Origin: Balaenoptera acutorostrata
Lineage: Eukaryota; Chordata; Mammalia; Artiodactyla; Balaenopteridae
DNA length: 64,000 nt
Assembly (NCBI RefSeq): GCF_949987535.1
Contig: NC_080082.1
Coordinates: forward strand, 52,242,374 to 52,306,373
Direction of reading: 5' to 3'
Within the stretch, counting starts at the first letter, position 1. The number at the start of each line of letters is the position of its first letter. Position numbers and translations under genes: made by a program. Under the pieces are notes generated by a model. It made no database searches, was not told the DNA's origin, and was given only the letters and a program-made list of their open reading frames with translations. Shown one piece after another: positions 23,565-34,249 of this stretch.

Positions 23565-23945
23565 TTGTTTTGTTTTTTAATAAACTTATTTTATTTACTT
23601 TTGGCTGCATTGGGTCTTCGTTGCTGTGTGCAGGCTTTCTCTAGTTGGCGGCGAGCGGGGGCTACTCTTCATTGCGGTGCGTGGGCTTCTCATTGCGGTA
23701 TGCGGGCTTCTCATTGCAGTGTCTTCTCTTGTTGCGGAGCACGGGCTCTAGGCCTGTGGGCTTCAGTAGTTGTGGCATACGAGCTCAGTAGTTGTGTCTC
23801 GCAGGCTCTAGAGCACAAGCTCAATAGTTGTGGCACATGGGCTTAATTGCTCCGCGGCATGTGGGATCTTCCCAGACCAGGGCTCGAACCCGTGTCCCCT
23901 GCATTGGCAGGCAGGTTCTTAACCACTGCACCACCAGGGAAGCCC
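23565..23945 (-). mobile_element. CHR SINE (long form), first of a same-site pair
   Basis: It carries 'ttggctgcattgggtcttcgttgctg' through 'accaccagggaagccc'. Flanks are 'cgtgttggg' (23554-23562) and 'tatgtgttggg' (23947-23957), an imperfect TSD. Confidence 0.9.
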
Positions 23946-23957
23946 GTATGTGTTGGG

Positions 23958-24300
23958 TTTTTTTTTTTTTTTTTAATAAATTTATTTATTTATTTATATT
24001 TTTGGCTGTGTTGGGTCTTCGTTGCTGCACGCGGATTTCTCTAGTTGCGGTGAGTGGGGGCTACTCTTTGCTGCAGTGCGCAGGCTTCTCGTTGCGGTGC
24101 TTCTCTTGTTGCGGAGCACGGGCTTTAGGCGCACAGGCTTCAGTAGTTGTGGCACACAGGCTCTAGAGTGCAGGCTCAGTAGTTGTGGCACATAGACTTA
24201 GTTGCTCCACTGCATGTGGGATCTTCCCAGACCAGGGCTTGAACCTGTGTCCCCTGCATTGGCAGGCAGATTCTTAACCACTGCACCACCAGGGAAGCCC
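23958..24300 (-). mobile_element. CHR SINE (long form), second of a same-site pair
   Basis: It has a poly-T/(attt)n tail, 'ttggctgtgttgggtcttcgttgctgc', and ends 'accaccagggaagccc'. TSD TATGTGTTGG lies at 23947-23956 and 24301-24310. Confidence 0.93.
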
Positions 24301-24310
24301 TATGTGTTGG

Positions 24311-24500
24311 TTTTGATTAATGGAAAATTTCAAACATGTACAGAGGTAGTAAGAAGAGTGTACAGAGCCTGTCTCCAAATCCCACAGTTTTCATCACACA
24401 ATCAAGCTCGCTTCATCCATCCCCCTGTCTCTGGATTATTTTGAAGCAAATCTCAAACATTGTATCATTTCATTTGGGGCATTTTAAACTCCACACCCTC
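24311..24500 (-). mobile_element. old L1 3' end fragment
   Basis: 'atggaaaatttcaaacatgtacagaggtag..ttattttgaagcaaatctcaaacattgtatcatttc' is the reverse of an old L1 3' terminus. The sense form is at 47280-47745. Confidence 0.65.
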
Positions 24501-24614
24501 AACGCGCCTGTACATTATGGAAGAGAGGAAGGCGTTTCCATAAGATAATCCTTGCTTTGTGTGGTGCTCTTCACTTTCCAAGTGTATCTTCTTTCATTAT
24601 CAGGTGCTCCTAAA

Positions 24615-25000
24615 ATGTAGTCAAGGCAGGTGTATCTGTCAGGAAAACAAAATCCACTCTAGGTGTTTCAGGCAGAGGGAATTCAACATAGAGAATTTGG
24701 TTAAATTAGAGATGGAGGAGCAGAGAAGCCAAACAGGGGCAGAGGGGCAAGCAACCAGAGCTGGAGGGATGCAAGAGGGAGGGGTTATTACCAGCGCCCA
24801 GGGCTTTGAGGGGAGTGGGGAGGCATGTCCTACCCGAGATGCTGTCCAAGGTGGAGGGACAAGAGGGAGAACCATCCTGGCTTCTCACCTCCTCCACCAT
24901 CCAGGTTTCTGCCATTGACCCCCATTGGCGGAACCTAGCCAGAATCCTGGGAAATGTAGTTCCCTATGATCCGGAGCAGGTCAGGCAATGGGTCAATCAG
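24615..25000. mobile_element. probable old dispersed repeat, unassigned
   Basis: 'tatctgtcaggaaaacaaaatcc..caggcagagggaattcaaca' and 'tcctgggaaatgtagttccc' look repeat-derived. I cannot name the family. Confidence 0.35.
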
Positions 25001-25020
25001 GGAAGTTTATCCCATTTTAT

Positions 25021-25150
25021 TCATTTATTTATTTATTGGCCACGCCGTGTGGCATGCGGGATCTTAGTTTCCCGACCAGGGATCGAACCTGAGTCCCCTG
25101 GAGTGGTAGCGTGGAGTCTTAACCACTGGACAACCAGGGAAGTCCCTGAC
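25021..25150 (-). mobile_element. CHR SINE (short form)
   Basis: 'ggccacgccgtgtggcatgcgggatcttag' through 'gacaaccagggaagtcc'. A perfect 10-bp TSD, CCCATTTTAT, lies at 25011-25020 and 25151-25160. The right flank continues as MIR-like 'agatgagaaagccagag'. Confidence 0.92.
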
Positions 25151-25160
25151 CCCATTTTAT

Positions 25161-25840
25161 AGATGAGAAAGCCAGAGGATCTAAATGACCTGGACAGGGG
25201 CACGTTGCTTAGGGATAAGCACCATCTCAGACACTGTGGTCCCTTGTTTGCCTGGGAAAGCTGCGGCAGCTCTGTGGTCATTGCCTGCTGGTCACTGCTG
25301 CCTGGGACAGGCCTCCCTTGGGAGGCTCCAGGCTGTTTGCCCATGGTTACGGGTTCTTCCTTTGCTGGAGGAATCCTCTCCAAGCTTCTCCATCCCACGC
25401 TCAGAGCAGACACTTCCTTTTGTTCCGGGTCAGAGGATTGTGTGCCCTGACGTAAGGAAGGCCCTCCTGAGGACACTCTGTGCCCGCAGGCAGAGTGGCT
25501 CCTCTTGATGGGAGAGTTATGGATGATGTGGTGTTCTCAGGGAGCCCCTGCACGAGGCGCCTGTGTCCTGGGCCAGGAGAGAGGCCAGAGGAGTGTCATA
25601 CCACTGAGCAACGCCAGCGGACATTTAGCGGGCAGCTGCGCACCCAGCTGGGCACCGGGCTTGTGGGAGGGGCAGGGTGTGCCGCGCGCCCTCCTGGAGC
25701 TGATGGTTTCCTGGAGGTGGGGAGGCTTTGGGAGGAGGGGTCGCGCCAGATCTGCAGACAAGGAAGTTAAACAGCAATGTGAGGGTTAAATGCAAGTGTA
25801 GGAGGTCAGTCACACAAGAGAGCCCCCAGTCAGAAATGAT
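25161..25840. other. unassigned sequence with an L2 scrap
   Basis: An L2-like reversed stretch lies at 25625-25760 ('gggcaccgggcttgtgggagg', 'ctcctggagctgatggtttcctgg'). The rest is unassigned, and the open frames show no domains. Confidence 0.4.
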
Positions 25841-25844
25841 GAGG

Positions 25845-26600
25845 ATCGCTAACATCCACTGTGCCCTTCTTATAAGCAGGCCTGGTTTCAAGTACGTGAC
25901 ACTTCACATGGATTAACTTATTTAATTCTCATAATAATCCTATGAAGGAGGTATTACTAGTAGCCCCGTCTTAGGAGAAAGGCAGAGGGTTAAGTAACTT
26001 GCCCAAGGTCATACATCTAGGAAGTGGTGTACCAGGAATCCATATACCAGTAGTGGTAATAGCAGCTAACACTTCTTGGTGGTTACCTGTGCCAGGCGCT
26101 GCCCTCAGAGCTATATATATTAACTCGCTTAATCTTCACGTCAACCCTGTGAGAGAAGTACTTTTGTTATTTCCATTTTACAGATGAGATAACTGAGGCA
26201 CAAAGAGGTTAAGTGACTTGCCCAAGGTCACACGGCAGAACTGGGATTCAAACCCAGGCAGCCTGAGTTCAGAATCCGTGCTCTTAACTGCCACACTGCA
26301 CTAAGTCAAAGATGAGAATTAACATTTGCTTGCAGGACGCTTTATGCTGTACTTTTTCAGATTTTATCTCATTAGAGCAGAGACAGATCACGGTAGCCAT
26401 TTGCCAGGCAAGGAAACTGAGAGGATAAAAGAGGCTGATAGAAGCTACCATGCATCCCTGGCATCACACCAGGTCCTGTGCTAAGTGCTCCACACGTATG
26501 GATATTGATGTTTCCTCCGGAAGCCTCACGGATGAGTAAACTAAAGCTCAGAGAGATGAAGTGCCCTGTTTGGAGCTGGAAGGTAGTGTAGTTGGCACTC
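25845..26600 (-). mobile_element. cluster of MIR SINE copies in the same orientation
   Basis: At least three and probably four reversed MIR copies follow each other: 25845-26035, 26045-26305 and 26310-26600. Each shows 'attctcataataatcctatgaaggagg'- or 'ccattttacagatgagataactgaggcacaaagaggttaag'-type cores. Confidence 0.75.
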
Positions 26601-26639
26601 AGACTGTAGCGCCTGTGCTCCCAACACAGTATATGTTCT

Positions 26640-26830
26640 CCAGAGACATCATTCAGGATCATTCACCAAATGTTGCCTGTGTGCCCGCTGTGCCAGGCAC
26701 TGTGCTGGTGCTGAGACACAACAGTGCACAACATTGGCATTGATCCCAACCCTCAAGGAGCTCCCATTCAAGTAATGAGATACAAGCAAGGCTGATGTTC
26801 ACCAGCCACCACCTGTTCTGATTGCCTGTT
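26640..26830 (-). mobile_element. L2 LINE fragment
   Basis: 'ccgctgtgccaggcactgtgctggtgctgagacacaacagtg' and 'accctcaaggagctcccattca' are reversed L2. Confidence 0.7.
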
Positions 26831-26869
26831 GCCTGTGCCATATGGGATTCTAAATATTTTATATCTCAA

Positions 26870-27200
26870 GCTGGTATATAAGTAACACAAACTCAACTCA
26901 CAGTGGCTTATTCAGCTAGAAAGTCCAGAGAAAAGGCAGTTCTGGGATTGGTTCCACAGCTGCACATGTCAGGGCCCCAAGTGCATGCTCCTGAAATCAT
27001 CTTGACCTTTCCTCATGGTTGCAAGATGGTTGCTGGGGCTCCAGGTAACACATCCTCTCACAGCCATGAGGCAGAAAGCAGGGAGCCAGCTAGGACCATG
27101 GTGTACTGCTCTTTTATGAGGAAGCATTTGTACCTTCTAGCAGACTTCTCAGCTGGAAAAGTGAGCGTCTGGCTTTTCAGCCTCAATATTGGCAGGTTAG
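26870..27200 (+). mobile_element. copy of the unassigned 'agtaacagaaaaccc' repeat
   Basis: 'tatataagtaacacaaactcaactcacagtggcttattc' and 'cctcatggttgcaagatggttgctggggctcca'. Confidence 0.55.
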
Positions 27201-27354
27201 CAAAGAAGAAGGGGGTTGGAATGTGGTGAGACTGGTTGAGAGTGTTTGTTCTGGCTTAGGGGGAAAATAGTGAGCTTTGCCTTCCACCCAAGCCTGGCCC
27301 CAGGCGGCTCTCTTCATGCTGTGGACATTTGTACATTTATTCATACAACGAGGG

Positions 27355-27805
27355 AAGAGAGCCTAGAGGTTAAGAGCGTGGACTCTGGAGTCAGTCTGCA
27401 GGATCTGAACCCAGCTTTGCCATTAACCAACAGTGTGACCTTGGGCAGATTACCTCACTCTATGCCTCAGTTTCCTCATGTGTAAAGTAGGGTTGATAAT
27501 AGTACCACTCTCAAAGGATTGTTGTGCCAGGACTTACCTGGTGGTCCAGTGGGTAAGACTCCGTGCTCCCAATGCAGGGGGCCCGGCTTCAATCCGTGGT
27601 CGGGGAGCTAGATCCCGCATGCATGCCGCAACTAAGAGTCCGCATGCCACAACTAAGACCCGGCGCAGCCAAAATGAATTAAATAAGTAAATAAATAAAT
27701 ATTTTTTTAAAAAAAGGGATTGTTGTGCCGATCAAATGAGCTAATACACATAAAGTGCTTAGAACAATGCCGGGCACATAATAGGCCCCATATAAACATT
27801 AGGCA
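27355..27805 (+). mobile_element. MIR SINE, split by a CHR SINE
   Basis: It runs from 'gaggttaagagcgtggactctggagtcag' to 'cagtttcctcatgtgtaaagtaggg', and resumes after the SINE with 'gatcaaatgagctaatacacataaagtgcttagaacaatgccgggcacataatagg'. Confidence 0.88.
27529..27716 (+). mobile_element. CHR SINE (intermediate form)
   Basis: 'ggacttacctggtggtccagtgggtaagactcc' with a '(aaat)n' tail. A perfect 13-bp TSD, GGATTGTTGTGCC, lies at 27516-27528 and 27717-27729. Confidence 0.94.
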
Positions 27806-28729
27806 GCGTGATTCTTCATTCTCCTGTTCATTAGATGGACTTGAACATGTCCTCAAGGTGCCAGCACTCCTGGGAGAGTCGATACAGACCCCAAGACCAC
27901 AGGAGCTGCTCTTGTGGGGGGCTGATGCATGCACACACAGCACCCAACAGGCGTGCCAGGCAGTTGGCCTTTCCAGACACCACATCAGGCAGCGGATGGG
28001 CCAGACGGGGCCCCAGTAGCTTTCCTGAGGGGCAGTGCCAGATGGGCTGGGGAAATCAGAGAAGGCCTCACCCAGGAGGTGGCTTGGGAACTGGCCAAAG
28101 GAAGAGGAAGGATTGGTGTACACAGCAGTTACTGCAAGCAGACTACAAGGCCAAAGCCAAGGCTGGGAGGTGAGGAGGCTGGTCTGGTTACAGAGCAGTT
28201 GGGAATTCGTGGGGAATCCTGGGGGTATTTGGCCTGTGAGTTATAGCTAGTTTGCGTAGAGAAATCATTTTTGCATCCAAGTTTTAAAAAAGAATCCTCT
28301 AGAGATGATGAACCCTTTTGGTCACGAGGAGAGGTCTTTGGAAGAGGAGATCCACATTATACCCCTGTGATGGTAATAGTGGAACCAGTTATTGGGCACT
28401 AACTGAACACCATGCCCTGTGCTTTCCATTCATCCCTCACTGAACCCTCACAGCCTCCTATGAAGCCAGTGGTGGCGTTCCCATTTTCCAGAAGAGTCAC
28501 TCCATTTTCCCATGCATTCGGTCATTGCTCTTTTGGCGGGGGGGTGGGGGGGTGGGGGTTGGTTTGAGCACCGCCACCAGCCCAGCGCTGTTCTAGGTGG
28601 CAGAGAGCAAGCAGAGCGAAGGGAGCACATGCTTCCAGTGAGGGGGAGATGGGCAAACAAACTACTAAATGGAGAAGTGAATTGAAGCCAAGTTTTCTCC
28701 AAAGCTAGTATTCTTCAGTAAGATTCAAG
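27806..28729. other. unassigned sequence with L2/MIR scraps
   Basis: L2-like reversed text appears near 28040-28260 ('gaaggcctcacccaggaggtggc', 'tcctgggggtatttggc') and near 28560-28690 ('ccagcgctgttctaggtggcagagagcaagcaga'). The G-rich tract at 28538-28558 is listed separately. No gene. Confidence 0.4.
28538..28558 (+). repeat. G-tract, possible G-quadruplex
   Basis: Runs of seven, seven and five G are parted by single T bases. On the transcribed (non-template) strand this could form a G-quadruplex in DNA or pre-mRNA. Confidence 0.6.
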
Positions 28730-28865
28730 GAGCTACTATGTAGTGGTTAGGAATACAGGCTCACATTCCAGCCTCATCTCTTCTGGGCTCTATGTGACCT
28801 TGGGCTAGTGACGCTCCCTCGAAGGGCTTCCATTTCCTTATCTGTAAAATGAGGATCTGGGTAGG
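28730..28865 (+). mobile_element. MIR SINE
   Basis: 'tagtggttaggaatacaggctcac..tatgtgaccttgggctag..tttccttatctgtaaaatgagga'. Confidence 0.78.
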
Positions 28866-28869
28866 ACCT

Positions 28870-29320
28870 CTATCAGTCAAGATTGTACTCTGCTACAAGT
28901 AACAGAAAGCCAGGGAGCAGCGTCATAAATAAGGCAACTAGTCTCTGTTGCACATGAGAAGGAAAAGGGAGTGTGGGTGGACCAGGGCAGAGCCACTGGC
29001 TGGGAGAGTGGGCTCCTTCTGAATCCTTGTGCTGCCGTCCTCAGTTTGTGGCTTTCAGCCTCACAATTACAGGATGGCTGCCACACCTCCAGATATGGTG
29101 TCCACATTCCAGGAAGGAGAATGATGCAAAGGGTGTGTTTCTTTTTATGGGAAAGCAGTAGCTTTACCAGAAGACCCCTTCGCCCATCCCCAGTGGACTT
29201 CTGCTTAACCTCTTGTTGGCCAGAATGGGACACATATTTAGCCATAGCTGCGAGGGAACCTGCGAAAGCAAGCTTTTTGGATGGGCATCATGCTGCTCCA
29301 AACAAATTGAGACTTCTCTC
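28870..29320 (+). mobile_element. copy of the unassigned 'agtaacagaaaaccc' repeat
   Basis: 'tactctgctacaagtaacagaaagcc' and 'tgttggccagaatgggacacat'. Confidence 0.55.
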
Positions 29321-29399
29321 AAGGAAGAAGAGGAGAGTGGGTTTGGATTTGACAACCAGCAACCAGTGATGTCCATGCAGCCATGAGTATGAAGCATTC

Positions 29400-30080
29400 A
29401 GTGTCGTGCTTAACACGGGAGCAGGCCCGGGTAGAGGGTCACAGTACTCTCACGCTGAAGGCCTGAGTTCTTGTTCTTGTTATCAAGAAGCACAACCGCT
29501 TTGTGCCCAGTTTCCTCATCCGCCCATTGGGAGTGATGCTTCTTGCCTTAGGGTCGACTGAGCAGCACCTGTAGAAGCCTGGCTGGGAAGGACTTTGAAA
29601 TACATCCCACCTAGTAAGAGGGCGGGGACTGGCTTTTGTTTGGAAAACTGTCAGATTTCTTAAAGCTGAATCCAGCCCTACCAGGTGACTGTCAGCCCAA
29701 ACACATTGCCCTGTAATGGCTCATTTGTTCATCTCTGTTCCCCTCTGGTCTGAACAGTGTGGGTGTGAGAGCAGGAGTGGTGACCTGCATCTCTCTGACC
29801 CGGTCTGGCCTGTACCCACCTGGTACTCCGTTTAGGACTGAATGCCCTGGAGCTCCTCTTCAATGTGAGGAAGCAACCAAATCTTCTCCAGTCTACCTGC
29901 TTCTCTATGTCAGCACCACCCCTGTTCTGGGTCAGGCCGCTCCTGAGCTTCACAGGGATGGCTACCCCAGCTCCCAGCGGGACTAGACTCTGCTGCTCAC
30001 CGGGTTAATCGTCTACATGGCAGGCAGCATCGGGTCACTGCCTCCTAAACCTGCAATGGAGGGCAACTCCAGACTCAAAC
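29400..30080. other. unassigned sequence
   Basis: No gene or nameable repeat. 29630-29730 is AT-balanced unique text that could be conserved. The open frames lack domains. Confidence 0.4.
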
Positions 30081-30089
30081 AAACACTCC

Positions 30090-30415
30090 AGGGTCTTTGC
30101 ACTTGCTGTTCATCTGTACCCCTCCCCTGCTACCACCCCTTTCCCTGGTCAACTTCTGAATCCTTCAGCGCTTAAACACCACTGCTTCTGAGAAGCCTTC
30201 CTTGACCAACCACGCCCTGTTCCTGTCCTCCGTCAGTTTATCCTTTCTTTGCATCGTTTATGCTGACATGCGTATTTGGTAAGGGCACTTAATTCACACG
30301 CGTCTACCCCTCCAGCCATAGGGCAGAGAGGGGCTACGTCATTTGCTGCTTTATTACGTGGTCAGATTTCAGGAAACATTCATCTAATGAATGGAAATCA
30401 ATTAAATGAATGAAA
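30090..30415 (+). mobile_element. L2 LINE fragment
   Basis: 'ggtctttgcacttgctgttcatc', 'aagccttccttgaccaacca' and the following text follow L2 in sense. Confidence 0.65.
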
Positions 30416-30419
30416 ACTT

Positions 30420-30830
30420 ACTGCTTTTTTCCCCTGATTTTGAAAACATGTTCATTAAAGGTAATTTGGGAAAATATAGGAAGGTATAAAGAACACGTTT
30501 TCAAAAATCACTGGTAGTCCCAGCACCAAAACGTAACCCCAGTGAACATTTCAGAGTTTTTATCCAGTCTTTTTTCTACGACTGCATCTGCGTATATATA
30601 TTTTTAATGTCATAAGGATGTGCGGTAATTTATTTAACCATTCTCCTGTTGTTGGACGTTTAGGTTGGACCTTTTTTCCCCCCCCCCCCGTTTATAACCA
30701 ATGCCGTGAATTTCTTTGGGATCAATTTCCAGAAGTAGCACTTCTGGTTCAGAGGGTAAGAATATTTTTAAAAGCTGTTGCCAGATTGCCTCTAAAAGGT
30801 TTCCACCAACTGTGACCATTTAAAAAAAAA
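30420..30830. mobile_element. old L1 3' region fragment
   Basis: 'gggatcaatttccagaagtagcacttctggttcagagggtaag' and 'gttgccagattgcctctaaaaggtttccacca' are L1 text. A C12 run lies at 30678-30689. Confidence 0.6.
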
Positions 30831-30839
30831 ATGTTTGTT

Positions 30840-31440
30840 GTCCTGGAAGTGAGTTGCTGATTTCCTAGTGTCCTGGCTTCCTTTGAGCTCCCAGAGAGCC
30901 CCCTCCCTAGTCTCTTAAGGGCCCGGCGCCCCCTTCCAGCCTGTCTTCCTCTGCATTGGCCTTGGTCTGAGTACCCATCCTGCGTGCAGTCCTGGGGCAG
31001 GATGTTTGATCACAGTGTTGTTCAAACAGAGCTGCAGGCCCTCGCCAACTGTCAGCCAGTCCGTGGGCCCGAGAGGAGGCTGGGTACCCAGTCTAGGGCC
31101 AGGAGCCCTTCTAGTGCTCACTGGTATCACTGCAGGGGTAGGGCTGGGATGCATGCTCCTTACAGCAGCCTGGCCCCATAGCCTTATGCCCTGGAAGCCC
31201 TCCTGTATTTCTCAGGTGGGCGCCAGTCCCTCCCACTCTGTCCCCTGCTGTCACTTGGTGAGTTGTCCAGAAACTGCTGCTATGAGATAACCCTGCCCTC
31301 CCTGCCTCCCCCCTGCCCCCACCTCGGGGCTAGGAGGAAGTACACGTTCCCCCAGCCTGCCCAGGATGTTTGTGTTCATACAGGCGATGTGGCCCTGCAG
31401 GTTCTGGGAAGTGGAAACCTTTTATAGCAGAGAAAGTGAG
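30840..31440. other. unassigned sequence
   Basis: No gene, RNA or repeat I can name. Confidence 0.4.
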
Positions 31441-31467
31441 CCAGGAGAGTGGGAGTGACTGGGGTGG

Positions 31468-31470
<3 letters not shown>

Positions 31471-31513
<43 letters not shown>
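31471..31513. repeat. (TG)n microsatellite, about 21 units
   Basis: An uninterrupted TG run. Confidence 0.97.
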
Positions 31514-31514
<1 letters not shown>

Positions 31515-31599
31515 TGTTTGTATGCACTGCACACGAAGGCATGAAACTGATTCTCAGGTCTTCACAGTGGGTCTGCAAAGATCAAACAACTGAGACTTT

Positions 31600-32150
31600 T
31601 AAATGTATTTACCTGTTTTTTAAAATTACATATATAATACAAGAGTACGATCTCATTTTAAAAACGAATTCATACAATGCAAAAGACGTTTAAAAACTTT
31701 GTTACTGGGAAATGTAACATATGCACAGAGAAGTACATCAGATGTAAATATACAGTTTAGCAAACAATTACAAGGCAAGCACTCCTGTAACCCCCAGATC
31801 AAGAAGAGAATCTTGCCAGAACCCCCGGAAGCCTCTCCCTCCCCCAGAAGCCACTACTCTCAGGACTTCTGATCACCATTTCTTGCTTTCGAAGTTGGGT
31901 CACCTGTGTGAACAACCCTGCATAACATGGTTCCATTTTGCCTGTTTTTGAACTTTATAGAAATGGAATCATAACCCATATTATGTTCTGCGTCTGGCTT
32001 TTTTTTTTTTTTGCTCAGGATCATGTCTGGGATCCTGGTTTTGATATCAGTGCATTTCTGGTATTAAAGCTCATTTTCACTGATGTACAGACAAGCCTTA
32101 CGAATTCTCATGTTTGTGCATTTTGTTTGATGAGTATTAGAAAAAAATAA
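31600..32150. mobile_element. old L1 3' region fragment
   Basis: 'aaatgtaacatatgcacagagaagtacatcag', 'ttagcaaacaattacaaggcaagcactcctgtaaccccc' and 'tttatagaaatggaatcataacccatattatgttctgcgtctggc' are L1M-type text. Confidence 0.6.
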
Positions 32151-33429
32151 TGACTCCAACACTGATATTATTAAGGCTTTGATAAACAAGTTGGTTGAAA
32201 GGACCGTCTTAAATGGTCTGCGATTGTGTCAGTAGAGGTATGTGACTTCGGGAAGTTTGGGAGCTTCAGGGTCTAGGACAGGATGATCACATGTACACAC
32301 ACGCCACTCCCCTCCCTGGGGTAACTGCTTACAGCTGGAGCTCAGCCTTCCAGATTTTCGCTCTGTGTTGACCTAGGTGGCTATATAGATATAAAATAGG
32401 TAGCTGGGGATTTCTTTTTTAACATTAATTTTTTTTTTAATTTTTATTTTTGGTAAGAGGGCGTGCCATTCTTCTAAGTTACTTCTTGGGATTTCTGAGT
32501 TTGCTCTCTGATTAAAGCAGCTAGTTTCCTTATAAGATTGTATACTTCAGGATGGGGGTGAGACTGGATATATATACATATATACGGTCTTGGCCTGCAG
32601 ATGTTGGGAACTTGGAATCTGGAAGGGAGTTAACAGAGGGACCAGGCAGAGGCTGCCAGCCTGGAGCACATGCCCAGTGGTGAGTTAACATGGGATTGTG
32701 ACTCAGGGGCCTGAAATGTGCATGGCTGTGGTGTGGCCGTCTGTGCGTGCACATGTGTGAGAGAGACACACAGAGGAACAAGATCAGGGACATGGAGAGA
32801 CGGGAACAGGGACACAGAGAGGTAGAGCAGAGACACAGAAACATGGGACCAGTTGGCTGGCTAACTTGCTGGGTGGCTGGTTGGTTAGTCGGCCATCTGG
32901 CTTGGTGGCTGACTGGTTGCCTGGTTGGTTTTGGTTTTGGTTTTTTTTTTTTTTTTGTGGACTCAGGAAATCCAGGACTCCCTGGACTATGGAGGACTTC
33001 CCCTGATCTCGGCACTGCTGTGAACCTAGGGATAGAGAGGTTAACAGTGGCTGCAGGCATTTGGGTGTCTGATCACCCCTCCCGCCATGAAGGTACTTTG
33101 AATGCAGCTGCTTTGTCTTCATTATTATTGTATGGTTTTTTTTGGTTTTTTTTTTTGTTTTTTTCTTTAATCTTGGATGAGGATGTATGAGTGCTTATTA
33201 TTGTGCCGTTACTGTGGGGAGTGGGGCCTTATGGGATCATCTTGGGCTCCTCCAGCAGTCCAGTGAGGTGGCACTGTTATCCTCTCTGGGCTGCGTTGGG
33301 GCCGGGATTTAATCCCAGGAGATCTGACTCCAGAGCAGAAGCCTAATTCCTGCCATAAAAGTACCCAGGGACAGAGGGCAGGCATTTGTCAAAGACCCAC
33401 CATGTTCACGGTCTATCCCTGCTTTTTAG
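32151..33429. other. unassigned sequence with low-complexity G/T tracts
   Basis: 32845-32945 is a degenerate 'ggctggttggt'-type G/T-rich tract running into a T run. 33128-33170 is T-rich. Otherwise nothing is nameable, and the open frames are low-complexity artefacts. Confidence 0.45.
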
Positions 33430-33650
33430 AGATGACAGTAGTTACGATGGCCTAGAGTCACCCACCTGGGTTCGAGCCCCACCTCTGCCTTTTCCCTCAC
33501 TGGGTGATCTCAAACAGGTAACTTGCCGCTCTGAGCCTCAGTGTTCCTTTCTGCAATGTGGGGCAGGATGGTGGCGCCTTCCCCCTGGGAGGCTGCATGG
33601 GTTGAGTTAGGGCCAGGTGTGAGGCCAGTGCTTCTTAGCGGGGCTGCCAT
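33430..33650 (+). mobile_element. MIR SINE
   Basis: 'cctgggttcgagccccacctctgcc', 'gatctcaaacaggtaacttgccgctctgagcctcagtg'. Confidence 0.72.
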
Positions 33651-33769
33651 TGTTAAGTGTAGCTGAGGGAACTGGACCACGGGAGCAGGCCTCCAGCCTG
33701 GGCTCCTGGCTCCGTAAGTGCCAGATTTTGCTCTCACTTTTGACAACTTGGACTCATGTCCATGAGTGG

Positions 33770-33960
33770 TCTCAGGACAGACTCTGGAGTGAGTCAGAGT
33801 TCAGAGTTCTGAGACCCAGGTTCAGACCCCCGCTCCTCCGACCTTGGGCAAGTAATGTCGCCTCTCAGAACCTTGCTTTCCCCATTCTGAAATGGAGGTG
33901 ATGAGAACACTGCCTCCACGGGTCACTAGAAAACTTGAATTCAGTGTTTTGTGGCAGGTA
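33770..33960 (+). mobile_element. MIR SINE
   Basis: 'cagactctggagtgagtcag', 'gaccttgggcaagtaatgtcgcctctcagaacc'. Confidence 0.72.
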
Positions 33961-34249
33961 CTCTGCAGGGGGGCCTGGCGCTCCGGATGGGGGAGGGGGG
34001 CAGTTAGGATGGTTACTGTTGGCAGCTGGGTGCCACCCAGGATAACAAGGCCCAGCTATGTGTGTCCCCCTCACCCCCCTCCCCTCCCACCACGGGGAGC
34101 CTTCCTGGCCGTGGTGTTCCTGGTGGGCTCCACTGCTCCCCGCCCCCCACCCCAGAGTCGTCCTCAGGTGAGGACAAGCAGAGCCCCAGACACCTCCGGC
34201 CTGGCCCCCCCCAAGAGCAGGATGGAAAGAACAGGGCTTTAACAGATGT

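Noticed and set aside
32747..33190. Open frame with repeated WLVG/WLT-type words, at first sight a membrane protein
   Set aside because: It translates a degenerate G/T-rich low-complexity tract running into poly-T. No start or splice context and no family resemblance.
33465..33490. tRNA B-box-like 'gggttcgagcccc' considered as a tRNA gene; similar words recur across the window
   Set aside because: These are the tRNA-derived heads of MIR and CHR SINEs. No cloverleaf with paired acceptor stem is present.
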